From Ceratobasidium sp. AG-K (lineage: Eukaryota > Basidiomycota > Agaricomycetes > Cantharellales > Ceratobasidiaceae), in the NCBI GenBank assembly GCA_037039685.1, contig JAWNGF010000005.1:1116001-1180000 (forward strand): a stretch of DNA of 64,000 bases, written 5' to 3'. Shown one piece after another: positions 11,477-22,685 of this stretch. The notes below the pieces were generated by a model. It was not told the origin of the DNA. It worked only from the letters and a program-made list of their open reading frames with translations, and did no database searches. Made by a program: the position numbers and the translations under genes. How positions within the stretch are numbered: the first letter of the stretch is position 1; every line of letters starts with the position of its first letter.

Positions 11477-12612
11477 ATGCGTTTCCTTCCACGCTCGTTA
11501 TTTTTACTCGCCACAGCAGCCCTCGTAGCTGCTCGCCCCGCCACAGAAAAGTGGACGGTCAACCCACGTCTCCCATTGGGGCCCCAGACCAATGCTAAAC
11601 GCTTCGCCGCTGGGCTTCCCCCGCTTCCCCCAAATGCTCGCCATCGCCGTGCCCCGATTGGAGGTAAGTTACTCTCGCCTGTTTGATCGCTTGAAGTTCA
11701 TTCAATCATCCCCGTAATTATAGGTTCGGGAGTCGATACCGCTCGTCGGACTGTCGCATCTCCCGCTCCACCAGTCACGTGAGTTCCCTGTATGCTGTCA
11801 GGATTCAACGTCTTTTGAGCGCCAACGACTTTGTTTATAGGGTCAAATGCAACGTATTCCTCAACTTGGGCTCAACGCTACCTGGAGGCTATCTCTCCGC
11901 GGAATTGTCGTCCCTGGGCAGCTACGGTGATCTACAATCTACTCAAGTTGGCGCTCTCGTACTTGAGTTTTCGTACAAGCCTGATGACCCCAGTTCGCTC
12001 GAGAAATTGGACCTACTAGCCACTAATAATCCAAACGGCACTTACCCCTGGTTTGGTGCCAGTGAGTGCGAGCCATGTCTACCGCATATACGCGACACTT
12101 ATGTCTACCCTAGCTGCCGCTAACCGGGACACGAACGAGATGGGTCCAGGAATTATCAAGCGAGTTTTCAAATATTACGAACTATTGAGCTTTTCCTAAC
12201 TCCATCAATTAGCTACGCGACAATCACTGCTACCGCCCAGACTGGTAGAGGCTCCACTCCTGTGGCTACTGGTAGCACAGCCGATCCAAGCTCCTCGCGA
12301 GGAACGGAGAGCGCAGTGTGGAAGTACGACCCCGCTAGCGGGAAGATCACCGCTCAGTGGATTAATCCCGACGGTTCGGCGCCTGAGACTTGGCTTATCT
12401 ACGTGCCTACAGGGCGTACGTGAATTTTTGGCCCACGACGAGCGATTCCAATCTGACATTGTCTTAGTATTTGTATTGACTGGCAATCCTGCCATAGTTT
12501 TGGGTCAGTTTCGTGGTAGCCGCCCTGCTGTAAGTAGCTAATTGTTCTAACTGCATTACTCATTGACCGAAAAAAATTTCAACAGAATGTGACTTGTGTT
12601 CCCCCTATCTAG
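11477..12612 (+). CDS. secreted tandem-family protein, copy A
   Basis: First member of an unnamed family repeated along 16 kb. Exons are 11477-11663, 11724-11778, 11841-12061, 12114 to about 12167, 12213-12415, 12468-12529 and 12586-12612. A signal peptide (MRFLPRSLFLLATAALVAA) is followed by TNAKRFAAGLPPLPP, a basic ARHRR stretch, and VDTARR in exon 2. Then comes a beta-rich domain opening with VKCNVF and reaching LVLEFSYKPDD and YPWFGA, and a second module with ESAVWKYDPASGKITAQW. The short last exon reads NVTCVPPI. Two cysteines, one in the KCN motif and one near the C-terminus, recur across copies and could form a disulfide. The donor of the fourth intron reads AA-GCGAGT, so this intron needs a GC/AG splice. 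The protein is predicted to be secreted; function is unknown. Confidence 0.8.
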
Positions 12613-12969
12613 GTAAACAAGTGCATACTTGTGTGTTATTGGTTCGATTAGGACTTCAAGTTATTTCAGCTGTAATTGGACTCGCTGTCCCAAGAGCTTT
12701 CTGAACGTGTATGCTGTTCTCAAAATGGACTAATGTTTTGCTTGATAAGAGAATGATTTGGAGCCTATCGGAGCTAACATTTCACAGAAATCAAGGATAT
12801 TGTGTTCATCGCTCGGGGATCAGCTGTCAGGGGGAGGAGGAGGGGGAGAACTCGCGACGTTCCACGGCGGCCCGACCCGAACTCCTTGCGAGATAAACTG
12901 GAAGAGAGGGGAGGATCTTGGCTGGTACTACTCGATTACATATAATCTGGGATCGTGTTGTGCTTGAAA

Positions 12970-13292
12970 GTTCTAGGCGCTGGTATCACCGCTGGGACCC
13001 CCAAGGGTTCAGTTCCCATGCAAGCCTCTAACGTGCGCGCTGCTCTCTCCGGTGTTTCAACACTAGTAGAGAGTGCTATCTGGAAGTGTCACCCTGTTAC
13101 TCAAGCGATTACTGCCCAGTGGGTCAACACTGAGGGACCGCTACCTACAACTTATTTCGCTTACACTCCAAGCAATAGGTCACCGTACTTTGACAAGCAG
13201 GCGGCAATTAACCCCTATTTATAGCCCGGGCACTTATGATTACTGGCGATGTAGCCCGACTAAAGACAGTTTTTCGTGATTCTGTAGAAGTT
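12970..13292 (+). pseudogene. relic of the secreted tandem family, copy B
   Basis: Only the exon-5 and exon-6 modules survive: ESAIWKCHPVTQAITAQWVN followed by the Pro/Tyr stretch, then after a gap MITGDVARLKTVF and a GTGAG donor at 13293. The signal peptide, the TNAKRF exon, the KCN domain and the final cysteine exon are all absent. The tyrosine of the usual WKYDP has become cysteine (WKCHP). The relic lies in the gap between copies A and C and points to older, larger copy numbers. Confidence 0.75.
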
Positions 13293-14690
13293 GTGAGTAT
13301 TACGCCCACTATTGGGGGCCGAGGGACTGAATATTAGTGACCCGCACACTGAACCAAAAATGGCCGCTTTCAGTGACGTATTGCCTTAGGCTTCAGGCAT
13401 CCAGCCCTGGAGATAAGGCTCGGTGGAAATATAGCCGAAAGTGGTCACGGCCAGTGCTTTGGAATATGAGTTTTCAATGTTTAGATTACAAGGATTCAGC
13501 CCGCCTAGCCCACACAGTGACCTGTTAGCACCTGACGTCGGCTGACCGGGCGCTGGCTAGACCTTCACCTGCGTACCTTCTCTTACTGCTGTATTGCCTA
13601 CTTAAAGTTGGGCGTAAAAAGGTACTGGAACGTAGACTATGACCCGTGAAGATTTTCTCGCTGCCCAATAACCCAAGCTAACACAGGTACGCTAGTATTC
13701 GACTGAACTGCTACGAATATTTGGTTATCTTCAGACTTGATATTGCACGTTCTCCAGAGTGTGTACGCTACTTGATCGTTCACACATCTACACATCTGGA
13801 ATTTAACTGTGGGGAAACTGTATCTCGAGCTCATCCTGGATGGATGTGATAACCTGGCAAGCAAGTACCTGTATTCGGTGAAGGGAAGTAGGTGTGTACC
13901 TATCGAAAGTGGGATTTTCACTTGTGTACCGTGCGATGGTCAGGCACCTGTGTCCCACGGACATCCCGTAAAAGGCGATGAGGCATTAGACGCATACACG
14001 CACTCTTATTAGTCGATTTGGTGTTGGGTACTTCGCCCGAGGGCGAGTGCTCAACGCTATTTCACCGCGACCGAGGGGATTTCGAAAGCTTTAGCCTGGT
14101 CCTATCCTTACGTAACTGGCTGACTTTCAATGGAAGCATATCATGCGGGATGCCTTAGTACTAGCATATGATTACCGTGGCCACAGTGATTAAGCATGTA
14201 ACCCGAACATCTTCGCCCGGGAACAACTAGCCACGCTGCCCGGAGATAACCAAGCACAGCACGACCACACACCGACCATCACCATTCAGGGACAGCTGTC
14301 AGACCGGACATCAATCCTCCGGAGTCGACCACTAGCGCATAGTATCTCTCAGCAATCGCACATTTTATGGTCGATGTTCTCGACGTTGTGAAGCGTGACT
14401 TTACTAGGTTCTGCTACCGGTAAACTATACGGAGACAGCGAACTATGAAACGTACAACGAGACTCTTCGAGTTATTTGACTTTTTCTACTTAGCGAGCCT
14501 TTCAATCTTGTCCGTGAAACCGTTCCTGCTCTCGGTCGTTTCCCCCACAATTCAAGCAGGCACGGAATGGTGTCCCGTTGGGCTGGATCAGGGAGAGACT
14601 GCTATAAGACACTCTACCTTGGCTCATGTCTTTGTGTCTCCCTCTTAGTTCCGGTCCCCACATTTGTTCCAACCTGTCCATTCATTAAAC
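13293..14690. promoter_or_regulatory. spacer; its last 450 bases are a promoter block shared with copy D
   Basis: No gene is seen at 13293-14200. From about 14240 the sequence parallels 16770-17226: shared words include GGACAGCTGTCAGACCGGAC versus GGGCAGCTGTCAAACCGGAC, then ACGTACAACGAGACTCTT versus ACGTACAACGGGACTCTT, and GGGCTGGATCAGGGAG in both. A TATA motif (CTATAAGA, 14602-14609) lies about 85 bases before the ATG of copy C, and CCAACCTGTCCATTCATTAA directly precedes it, also identical upstream of copy D. The promoter was duplicated with the gene. Confidence 0.7.
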
Positions 14691-15850
14691 ATGAGATTGG
14701 CCGTCTCGCTTATCGTAGCCGCTGCAGCGGCTTTCGTAGCTGCTCAGCCTACAGTCCCTGTGCTATCCGTCGACCCACGAAACGCACATCTTCGTGCGCC
14801 CCAAACCAACGCCAAACGCTTTGCTGCTGGGCTGCCTCCACTTCCGCCCAGGTCTCGTCACAGTGGCGTTTCCTTTGGCGGTAAGCGGCCGATGCACATT
14901 TAAGAGCCGCGGTACTTACTACTGAAACCATAGGCTCGAAAGTCGACGCAGCTCGTCGTACCGTAGCCTCGCCTTCCCCACAGGTCAAGTGAGTGTCACG
15001 TTCCAAAATCATTTTGCGGATGTTGCTAATATCTTCGCGAAAGCACGGCATGCAATATTCTGGTCAAGAAAGCTTCCAATGGATCCCCGCTCGGTTATAT
15101 CAAGGCATCGGGGACGGGTGGTGCGCTTTATGGATCGCTTCAGTCCGACCGGGCCGCGAGTCTGGAAGTCTCGCTCTCATATCAACTCGACGGCGCTGGT
15201 ATGGCCTCTCAGCTCAATTTGCCAGCAACGCGCGGTATTAATGGCGCGTACCCGTACTTTGGCGCAAGTGAGTATCAGTGCTTCGTGTCTTACTGTGACG
15301 CTCATTCGCTCCCCAGCTTCTAGTGCCGCCGCCGCCGATCTAAATTCGGGGATTTCCACGTGAGTTGTAGCAGTCGAAATTATTTGTTTCTGAACCATTG
15401 CTAATTGTGGCCATTAAGATTTGCATATATTACTGGTACCGGACAGACTCCCCGAGGCTCCCCTCCGACACCTGCTAGCAGCCTGTATGTTAGGGCGTCG
15501 GGTAGCAGAGGCCAGTCAGAAAGTGCTATTTGGAAGTACGACCCCCTTACCCGGGCAATCGCCGCTCAATGGGTCAATTCTGATGGATCATCACCCCCAA
15601 CTTACTTGGCATATAGCGGTACATGATTACCGTTGGTCTGAAGGACGATTTTTTTCCTGAATTTTTTTTTGATAGGGTCTGCTAATTTGCTCTACCTCAC
15701 TGGAGACATGGTCGCACTCCAACAAAAGTTTCCATCTGCGATCGAGGTGGTGAGTGTCAAATTCCCATCACCATACGTTTCCTAGACTCACTGAGCCTTT
15801 CCAAGACATTTACGTGCGATCCTACTATTGGTTCGCCGGTGATAAACTAG
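14691..15850 (+). CDS. secreted tandem-family protein, copy C, 276 aa
   Basis: Seven exons (14691-14880, 14934-14988, 15044-15267, 15317-15359, 15419-15618, 15676-15749, 15806-15850) close on 276 residues. A signal peptide (MRLAVSLIVAAAAAFVAAQ) precedes TNAKRFAAGLPPLPPRSRH and VDAARR. The first module reads ACNILVKK, SLEVSLSYQLD, AYPYFGA; a Ser/Ala linker follows; the second module reads FAYITGTGQTPRG, ESAIWKYDPLTRAIAAQW, SPPTYLAYS, LLYLTGDMVAL; the last exon is TFTCDPTIGSPVIN. All intron donors are GT. It shares its promoter block with copy D. No catalytic signature or known carbohydrate-binding pattern is recognised. A secreted structural, adhesive or effector-like role is possible but not shown. 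Confidence 0.82.
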
Positions 15851-17226
15851 GACCAAGTGGACGTGGATATGGGTTAGGCGGCATTGTATATTAAATGTTT
15901 TCAACCTATGCTACGCTGTATGAGGATAAACAGCTGCTTCCCGCTTCCCTATCCCTCAGCTAGCATATAGCCAACCTGATAATTCATTTCGGCATGCTTC
16001 TAAACGGGAAGTCATTGTTCGGGGCCAAGTTTCAATCTAGTGTCGATCGGTAGATAATTAATCGAGTAATTCGATTTTCGTCGACTTTCAGGCCTCATAT
16101 CAGGACGCTCGTCGCCCAGGGATGCCCTCCCAACCGGGTTCTGGTTTGGGACTCCAAGCTCAGCGTGAATCACTGTCTCGAGTCTACCACGGTTGTGAGA
16201 GCTGGGACAACAGCAATGTCATTTGGTCGAGACATTATTTATTGCAAAGCTGCGCTAAGTACAATTATGAATGTGAAGTTTAGAGACATAGAATAGCTCT
16301 ACCAATTCTATGAGCATACACGTACACATGGTAACATCGTTGTATGCACGTTGAGAAAGTACTGGTTGTTGTTCACGTGACCCTCCCCCCCTTTTTTTAA
16401 TGCACCTTTAATGAGCTACATGAGCACGGGATCAAAACGCTCGGAGTCAACGAAGACACAACGATCGGAAGAGAAAGTCAAAAAGATACACTGTCCACGC
16501 AAAGGTAACTCAAACACGTGACCCCTTTTGTTTCGAGCCGCCCTGCCCGCTCCACAAAAATCAAAAAAAGCTACGGGGTGCTCCGTAGCTTTTCATATCT
16601 TCGCAGAGCGAAATGCCCGTGATGTGCGATCGCGACTGAACCTGTTGATTATAATTTGAGCAGTTTATCGCACTAAAATTTGACCGTGCCTTGCTCGCTC
16701 AAGCACAAGGGTGGCGAATCGCCAGAATAGATTTCCCATCACGAAGGAACGGTAAATTATCAATGAAAGATAGCCAAGCACGACCATACATCGCCATCCA
16801 GGGGCAGCTGTCAAACCGGACCTCAACTATCCGGAGTCGGCCACTGGTACGCGTAACTCGGAAAAATAGAATAACGATGGTAGCATTGTAGGCTGGATGC
16901 TTTCGTCGCTGTGAAGCATGCATCTACTAGGTTTCCTCTATCCGATAAGCCGTTAGGAGGTATGAGACTTATGGAACGTACAACGGGACTCTTTAGGTTG
17001 ACCGATTTTTCTTTTCTTGGTGGGCATTATCAAATGTTGGCCGTGAAACCATCCCTACTCTCGGTCATTAACTCCCCACAGTTCAGGTGGGTACGGCGTG
17101 GTCTCCCGTCGGGCTGGATCAGGGAGGCTACTATAAGACATGCTCCCTCGGTCAGCCGTCAACGTCGCTTTGCTCTCCCCTCAGTCCCAGTCCTCACGTT
17201 CGTTCCAACCTGTCCATTCATTAAAC
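15851..17226. other. spacer between copies C and D with a perfect hairpin and promoter block
   Basis: There is no gene here. A perfect 11-base-pair hairpin lies at 16566-16593 (separate entry). From about 16770 the copy-C-like promoter block resumes, ending in the TATA motif at 17132-17136 (CTATAAGA), about 90 bases before the copy D start. Confidence 0.6.
16566..16593. repeat. perfect 11-bp stem, 6-base loop hairpin
   Basis: AAAAGCTACGG and CCGTAGCTTTT flank the loop GGTGCT. The A-run before and T-run after make it look like a bacterial intrinsic terminator, but in a fungal nuclear context that meaning does not carry over. It may be a transposon end or a chance palindrome in the spacer. Confidence 0.6.
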
Positions 17227-18374
17227 ATGCGATTTGCTGCCTCCTCGCTTGTCGCGGTCCTCACTGCAGTTGTTGTGGCTGCTCAGCCTTTGACACCAGA
17301 GCTATCAGCTAACTCGCCAATTGCACACCCTTCCGTACCCCAAACCAACGCCGAACGCTTTGCTGCTGGACTCCCTCCGCTTCCGCCTTCCTCTCGTCAC
17401 AGTCGAGGCCCCCACGGTGGTAAGCTGCCGATGCAAATCTACGAGTCATCGTACTTACCAGTATGGCAATAGGCTCAAGAGCGGCCACCGCTCGTCGTGC
17501 AGCTGTATCCCCTGGTGTCCCTGTCAAGTAAGTAATTTGTTCCGCATTATCACACTAAACACCTTAACAACTTCACGCAAAGCGTCAAGTGCAATATCCT
17601 GGTCAAGGAGAGAGGCGGGGCCAAGCTGGGCTATTTATCTTCGAAATGGACCTTTGGGATATATGGTACTCTCCAATCGAGCAAGGCTGGCGCCCTCGAG
17701 GTTGGGATTTCGTATATATATAACGACCCCAGCTCTCTGTCGCAGGTTGACGTCGTAGCAAGCAATGGTCCGAATAATGCTTATCCCTATCTTGGTGGTA
17801 GTAAGTAGTGGTCTTACATTGTTCTATGCGCATTTCTTACCTCCCTAGTCTCAACGTTCGCCGGTTCCGGTGATATTGGCCCATGGAGTCCGGCGTGGGT
17901 ATATTTCGGGTTGTGGCTTGAAGTTTGAGCTCATGGTAAACCTTTCTGCCAGTTACCAATATGTGGGGGGCACCAAGCAGTCGAAGAAAGGCCCCTCTGA
18001 AACAGTTGGCACCTCGATGGACCCTGTGTACAATTCAAGTTATAAATCGCAGAGCGCTATATGGAAGTACAATCCCAGCACCCAGGAGATTTCTGTCCAA
18101 TGGATCAATAGCGATGGCACCTCACCTGCATCGTACTTGGTATACACATCCAGTGTGTTTTAATCCTTGCAAAACGATGGTGACCTTGATCTGACATCTA
18201 ATTTTAGACCTTCTCAGAATTACGGGCATGTCAGACAATGTAGACATGTTGATAGATCCGACAGCTGTGTTTGTGGTAAGTGGTTACGCATTATAATCGC
18301 GTCGCGCCACACCTTGACTCACAGTAACGATATTTTAACAGACCTTTACTTGCGAAACTCCTGCTACTTCTTAG
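17227..18374 (+). CDS. secreted tandem-family protein, copy D, 270 aa
   Basis: Exons 17227-17419, 17473-17527, 17583-17800, 17849-17894, 17953-18152, 18208-18275 and 18342-18374 close on 270 residues. A signal peptide (MRFAASSLVAVLTAVVVAAQ) is followed by TNAERFAAGLPPLPPSSRH: this is the only copy where the dibasic KR is ER, so the presumed processing site is lost. TARRAA in exon 2 is kept. The first module opens VKCNILVKE and ends YPYLGG; the second reads YQYVGGTKQSKKG, QSAIWKYNPSTQEISVQW and ITGMSDNVDML; the last exon is TFTCETPATS. All donors are GT. It is closest to copy C in gene and promoter, which suggests a recent pairwise duplication. Confidence 0.82.
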
Positions 18375-19517
18375 GCGGCCAACCCCGGCCAAAAATACGT
18401 TGCGCTCTTGTAGGTACTTTGTTAGTATTATCCAGCGCCTTGTTAACTTCGACTAAATCGGATTTACTAGACTTTCGCCCGCATACCTCCCGTTCCTTCT
18501 TTGGCGCCTATCTAGGTTCGGCTACATGGGAGGGCTGACTAGGCTGGACACAGTTTCAAGCGTCGTCGGGCATGCATTCCGTATCATTTGTTAGACTACT
18601 AATATACATATCCCCATTAAAGAGAGTTCATTAACCTCCTCACATTTGTCAAATGGGCCTGGTACCCCGATACTCATTGCTTGCTTCAAACAAGACATAT
18701 TAGAACGTTAACGCACTTTGTCTCGTGCTCGTGAACGGTTTCAAATTCAGAGGATCTTCGATCAATCACGTGCCCCTGATATCATTCCCCGCATCCATCG
18801 CACGACAGTCTTGACCAAAGGGACTACTGAGCGCGATTAATTGACAGGAGCTATGGCACGACTAAAGTTTTATTTTCTGCTTCTCCTGTGAATGTCAAGC
18901 CAAAAATTCAACTCGTTACCACGTTCTATCGGTCAGGAACCAACGATCAGAAAAACTTGCCGGCGTGGCGCGCTCGGTGCGACAACACTTGTTCCCGAGG
19001 CCATCTTATCATCAAACACGAAGCACGAAGGGTGCTTGGTGCAAATTATTCGTTCGGCGCACACAGGGACACCTGGCCGACCGAGTGATCAAATCCAGGG
19101 ACCGACAAACAGTACTAGTTGACCTAGGCTTTTGAGGCATCAAATCAATCTGGACATGACTGCACCGGTGCGACGAACCCCCGACCAAAACCAAACGTAT
19201 TCGGAAGAAGCGAGGATCTTTCAAGCAACACTTGTTGAAACTGGCTTGCCTAGCGTGCGTATCCACTTGAGCACGGTTCTGCGAAGTACTCGAGCAAACT
19301 GACAATGCTCGCAACCCTCTTGTGTTCAACTTGTCTCGTCATGGGGGTCGAAACGGTCCTCAGTCTCGGCTATCAGCTCGCCGATGGGAAAATCAATGTA
19401 GTTGGTAATTATCATGGGGAAGTCCTGGTATAAATTTAACGTTTTCGGTCAACTGCAGCGTGTCTCCCTCCTTGGTCCTTGTCCTCAACATTCTTTTCAA
19501 TGCTTCCACTCGTTAGG
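18375..19517. other. spacer between copy D and relic E
   Basis: No gene is recognised; overlapping short frames on both strands lack motifs. A TATA-like GGTATAAATTT at about 19427-19437 lies some 85 bases before the relic E start, so a core promoter persists upstream of a dead gene. Confidence 0.45.
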
Positions 19518-19673
19518 ATGCGCTTTGTTACTTCCTCGCTTGTTGCGTTGTCTGCGGCAGTCTCGGTAGTTTCTCAGCCTTCGACTGAGCGCCCGTCGGG
19601 CAAGTCGCCTCTGCAGGAGCCCCGGACCAACCCTAAACGCTTCGCATCAAACCTGTGCTGTCAATTACAGTAA
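19518..19673 (+). pseudogene. relic of the secreted tandem family, copy E (first exon only)
   Basis: The first exon survives: a good signal peptide (MRFVTSSLVALSAAVSVVSQ), then EPRTNPKRFASN, after which the frame runs into CCQLQ and a stop in place of GLPPLPP. No further modules are recognisable downstream to 20.3 kb. A 51-residue secreted peptide could in principle still be made from its TATA-bearing promoter, but nothing supports that beyond the open frame. Confidence 0.7.
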
Positions 19674-20393
19674 AGTCGCCCTGGATCCCTCGTAGTCCTA
19701 AAACGGTAACAAGCGCCAAAACTGCACATTTTGCCCAGCGGGTGGACCGAATCCCATTCCCAATGCGAACCTAGCTTTAGACCTTGGACTCCTACGACTT
19801 GATTTAACATTTAGCAGCAACTGCAAGCAATACGCTGGCCAGTCTACTCTGTGTACACTAGTATCGCTGGCTTGATCTACATTCTATTTTAAAGCTTCTA
19901 ATGACTACATGAATCTCGATATGCACCTGTATGTGACCCACCAAACAACCCGGGTGCTGGGGAATCAGTCAAATCAGGACGGGAAAATGAAGCTGAAACT
20001 CGCCATACTGCAATAAGGTCTCGGCTCGCCAATGCACAGGTCAATTGCGAATATTCTTGCTGCAGCAATGATTTTTATATGAATGTTCAACAGATATATT
20101 GTACGGGGAAGAGATGATACGGAGGGTTTGTGCATATGTTAGCTGGATGGTGCTCATTAGATACGTGATATGATATCGCTCCTTGATAAAGCCTCAACAT
20201 TGTGGTGTCGTCAACCGAGATTACTATGGCATCGAACAATTCTCAGGGGGGGGGGGGTTCCCGAGACAGTGGAATAATCAAGGAGGTTTAGATATATATA
20301 CAGTCTGGCACCCACGGTCGACTCGCTCCTCGCTCTCGTGCTTGTTCCCTCCGAACTCCCCCACGCGATTTTCAGCACTTTCATTCTTTAGGC
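19674..20393. other. spacer with poly-G tract and TATA of copy F
   Basis: No gene is seen. A run of about a dozen G lies near 20246-20258, and GATATATATA at 20291-20300 is the likely TATA of copy F, about 95-100 bases before its ATG. Confidence 0.5.
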
Positions 20394-21568
20394 ATGTACT
20401 TTGAGTTTATCTCGCTTGTTGCTCTGGTGTCCACGGTCTCTGTGGCCACTCAGCCCACTGCTTCAGGGCTATCCTTCAACCCACCTGCGAGCCTAGTTCA
20501 CCCTGACGCCAGCATTCGAATCGGAAGCTTAGCACCAGAGCCAGAAACCAACGCAAAGCGTTTTGCGGCTGGTCTCCCGCCCCTTTCGCCTCGTGCTCGC
20601 CATCGCTTCCGCGCTGCCCATAGAGGCAAGTGCTTCCCTCCTGGCGATTTAATAACATGCTTATCCAACAATAGGCAGTAAAGTTGACACTGCTCGTCGT
20701 TCGACTACGTCGCCTCTTCCTCCCGTCAAGTGAGTGCAAGTGATATTATCCTTGGTCTCTCTGGCTAATGTGTTTGTAGTACCAAATGCAATATCTTGGC
20801 GAGGGGTACTGATGGAACTGAGTTTGGGTTTATCAGTCCTGTCTGGAATGGCCTTGGTCAGTACGGTCGATTCCAAGTGTCCCAGGATGGTGCCCTCGAA
20901 GTCTCGTTTTCGTACTTGCCCGACTTGCCCTCGCAACTCGACTTCACGGCAACCAATGGACCGGTTGCGACATACCTCTTTTTCGGCGCTAGTAAGTGAG
21001 AGCATGGACTTTCCTCCAATTGTGCCGCTTATACTATACCCAGTCACCGGATTCGCCTCTGAGAGCGATGACTTCGGTCCCGGCTCACAGAGGTGAGTCT
21101 CATCAAACTTGCCCTCGACCTTAAAACTTGTGCTGACTTCGCCAGCCATGCTTTCGTCGGCGGCACTACTCAGAGCCCAGCAGGCCCCGCAAAGGAAGGA
21201 GCTAACTCGTTCAGCGCAGCAACCGGTGTCTCCAAGCCCTTTGAAAGCGCGATCTGGGTGTATGACCCTACTACCCAAGCAATCGCTGCCCAGTGGATCA
21301 ATACCGATGGCTCCGCACCCCCAACGCACATAGTTTATCTCAATGACGGCAACGGTTCGTCATCCTTTGCCGCACGAGATCAATGCTGATTCGAACCCCG
21401 TTTGCAGACGCTTTGGCCATGACTGGAGATGTGGATGCACTCCGATCCGCTTTCGGTGGGTTGTACCCAGAAGTTGTAAGTGTTATTCATTAGGGCCGAT
21501 TATGTCTCATATTAAACCGTTGGCAGACCTTCGCTTGTTCTCCTCCTGTCGCTGTCCAAACACTATAG
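20394..21568 (+). CDS. secreted tandem-family protein, copy F, 288 aa
   Basis: Exons 20394-20625, 20675-20729, 20780-20991, 21044-21092, 21146-21354, 21408-21475 and 21527-21568 close on 288 residues, the longest copy counted. The signal peptide (MYFEFISLVALVSTVSVATQ) is followed by a longer linker, then TNAKRFAAGLPPLSPRARH (the second PP is SP) and VDTARR. Module one is TKCNILARG, ALEVSFSYLPDLP, YLFFGA; module two is HAFVGGTTQSPAG, ESAIWVYDPTTQAIAAQW and LAMTGDVDAL; the final exon is TFACSPPVAVQTL. The first intron uses a GC donor (AGAG-GCAAGT), the best-matching GC/AG consensus, where copies A, C, D and H use GT. A 222-codon open frame on the opposite strand is a shadow of this gene. Confidence 0.82.
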
Positions 21569-22685
21569 ATCCGTGGCGCGCTAACTGACTGACTGTGCCT
21601 GCATGCGTATCTCCTTGTCATTAGCCTTCGTAGCGCATACCTCGCCGTGCGTAGTATACATTCTCAACTTCCGAGCTTATCATTTGTGATCCCCTACTAG
21701 GCAATTCAGATAGATTTGGACTCTATGCATGCAGTAATGGCGAATACCAACGATGATCAAGTGTGCACGGAATGAACGCAGGAGCATGAACGCGCCCAAA
21801 GTTATCATTGCCTGCAGTAAGTAAATTGGGGTGGGCTACCGGGGCATCCGATGAGTCGAGGAAGTACTATATATCGAGTGACGATAGCCTAATGTGCGAG
21901 ATTTATGTATTGTTTACGGGCTCTAGCAGCAATTGAGTGATGTTTTGGAGGAGTTGGTAGGTCCGGCTTGGGTTCCTTCCCCGAAATTTCTTCTCATATT
22001 CATAGGCGTTTGGTTTTACTTGGGTCTATAATCTGTTATCCTGTAGAATATACTTTCGTTATAAATAGATCCTAGCACACATCTATCTATCCGGCCAGTT
22101 GAAGGCGCTTGCGATAAAACGAGGTTGGTTCTGTTGGACAGTTCGTAAGCGCCGATCTAGCTCGGGAGGTTCTTCGCCGGAGCGCGTCCCTGAGTAAATT
22201 TGATCGGTGCCGGGCTGTGGCTGGGATCTCCGTGCACGAACGCGCCACTCTCCACGCAATAGTTGGGGCGTTTTTTTATTTTTATTTTTATTTTTATTTT
22301 TTATTTGCCAGCAAGGCACGATGATTTGGTTAAGACCTAGTAATACCACGCCAGTCTACCTAAATCATAAACTTGATTGCTGCGTACCAACAAGTAACTC
22401 TATTGTCATTTGTCTAGAATCAATCCTCAATACCTGTCTTGGCTAATGGCCATATCGGTGCGTGGTTTCTCCTTTTTCTGGCGTTTCGTCCCTGCCGTGT
22501 GGAGTTTGGTCTCGAAACCGACCACAGTCAATCGATGGAAATCAGGGATTGTCAGGGCCGTGGAGTCGTGAAGGGATTAATAAAAGCTTGCCATCCTCAG
22601 ACGTGTTGTTCGTGTTCGGTATTGTCTCTTTCCTCCCAGACATCGCTTCCCCCACGTTCTTTTCCAACAGTCGTTCAATAGACAT
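21569..22685. other. spacer with A/T microsatellite and start of a duplicated block
   Basis: No gene. A (TTTTTA)n tract lies at about 22271-22306. The motif GGAGCGCGTCCCTGAGTAAA (around 22178-22198) recurs at about 24371-24390 and, slightly diverged, at about 28046-28064. From about 22440 the sequence parallels 26113 onward: the promoter of copy G, with GATTAATAAAAG near 22575-22586 as the TATA-like element. Confidence 0.55.
22271..22306. repeat. (TTTTTA)n microsatellite
   Basis: Six-base T-rich units repeat five to six times with slight irregularity. Confidence 0.85.

Noticed and set aside
16566..16593. Rho-independent terminator
   Set aside because: The shape fits but the surrounding genes are spliced fungal genes; listed only as a hairpin.
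20661..21329. 222-codon minus-strand open frame
   Set aside because: Antisense to secreted copy F, whose seven exons close exactly; the frame has no domain and is a composition shadow.
22271..22306. CRISPR array or regulatory repeat
   Set aside because: A plain T-rich microsatellite without spacers; no CRISPR-like structure exists in the window.
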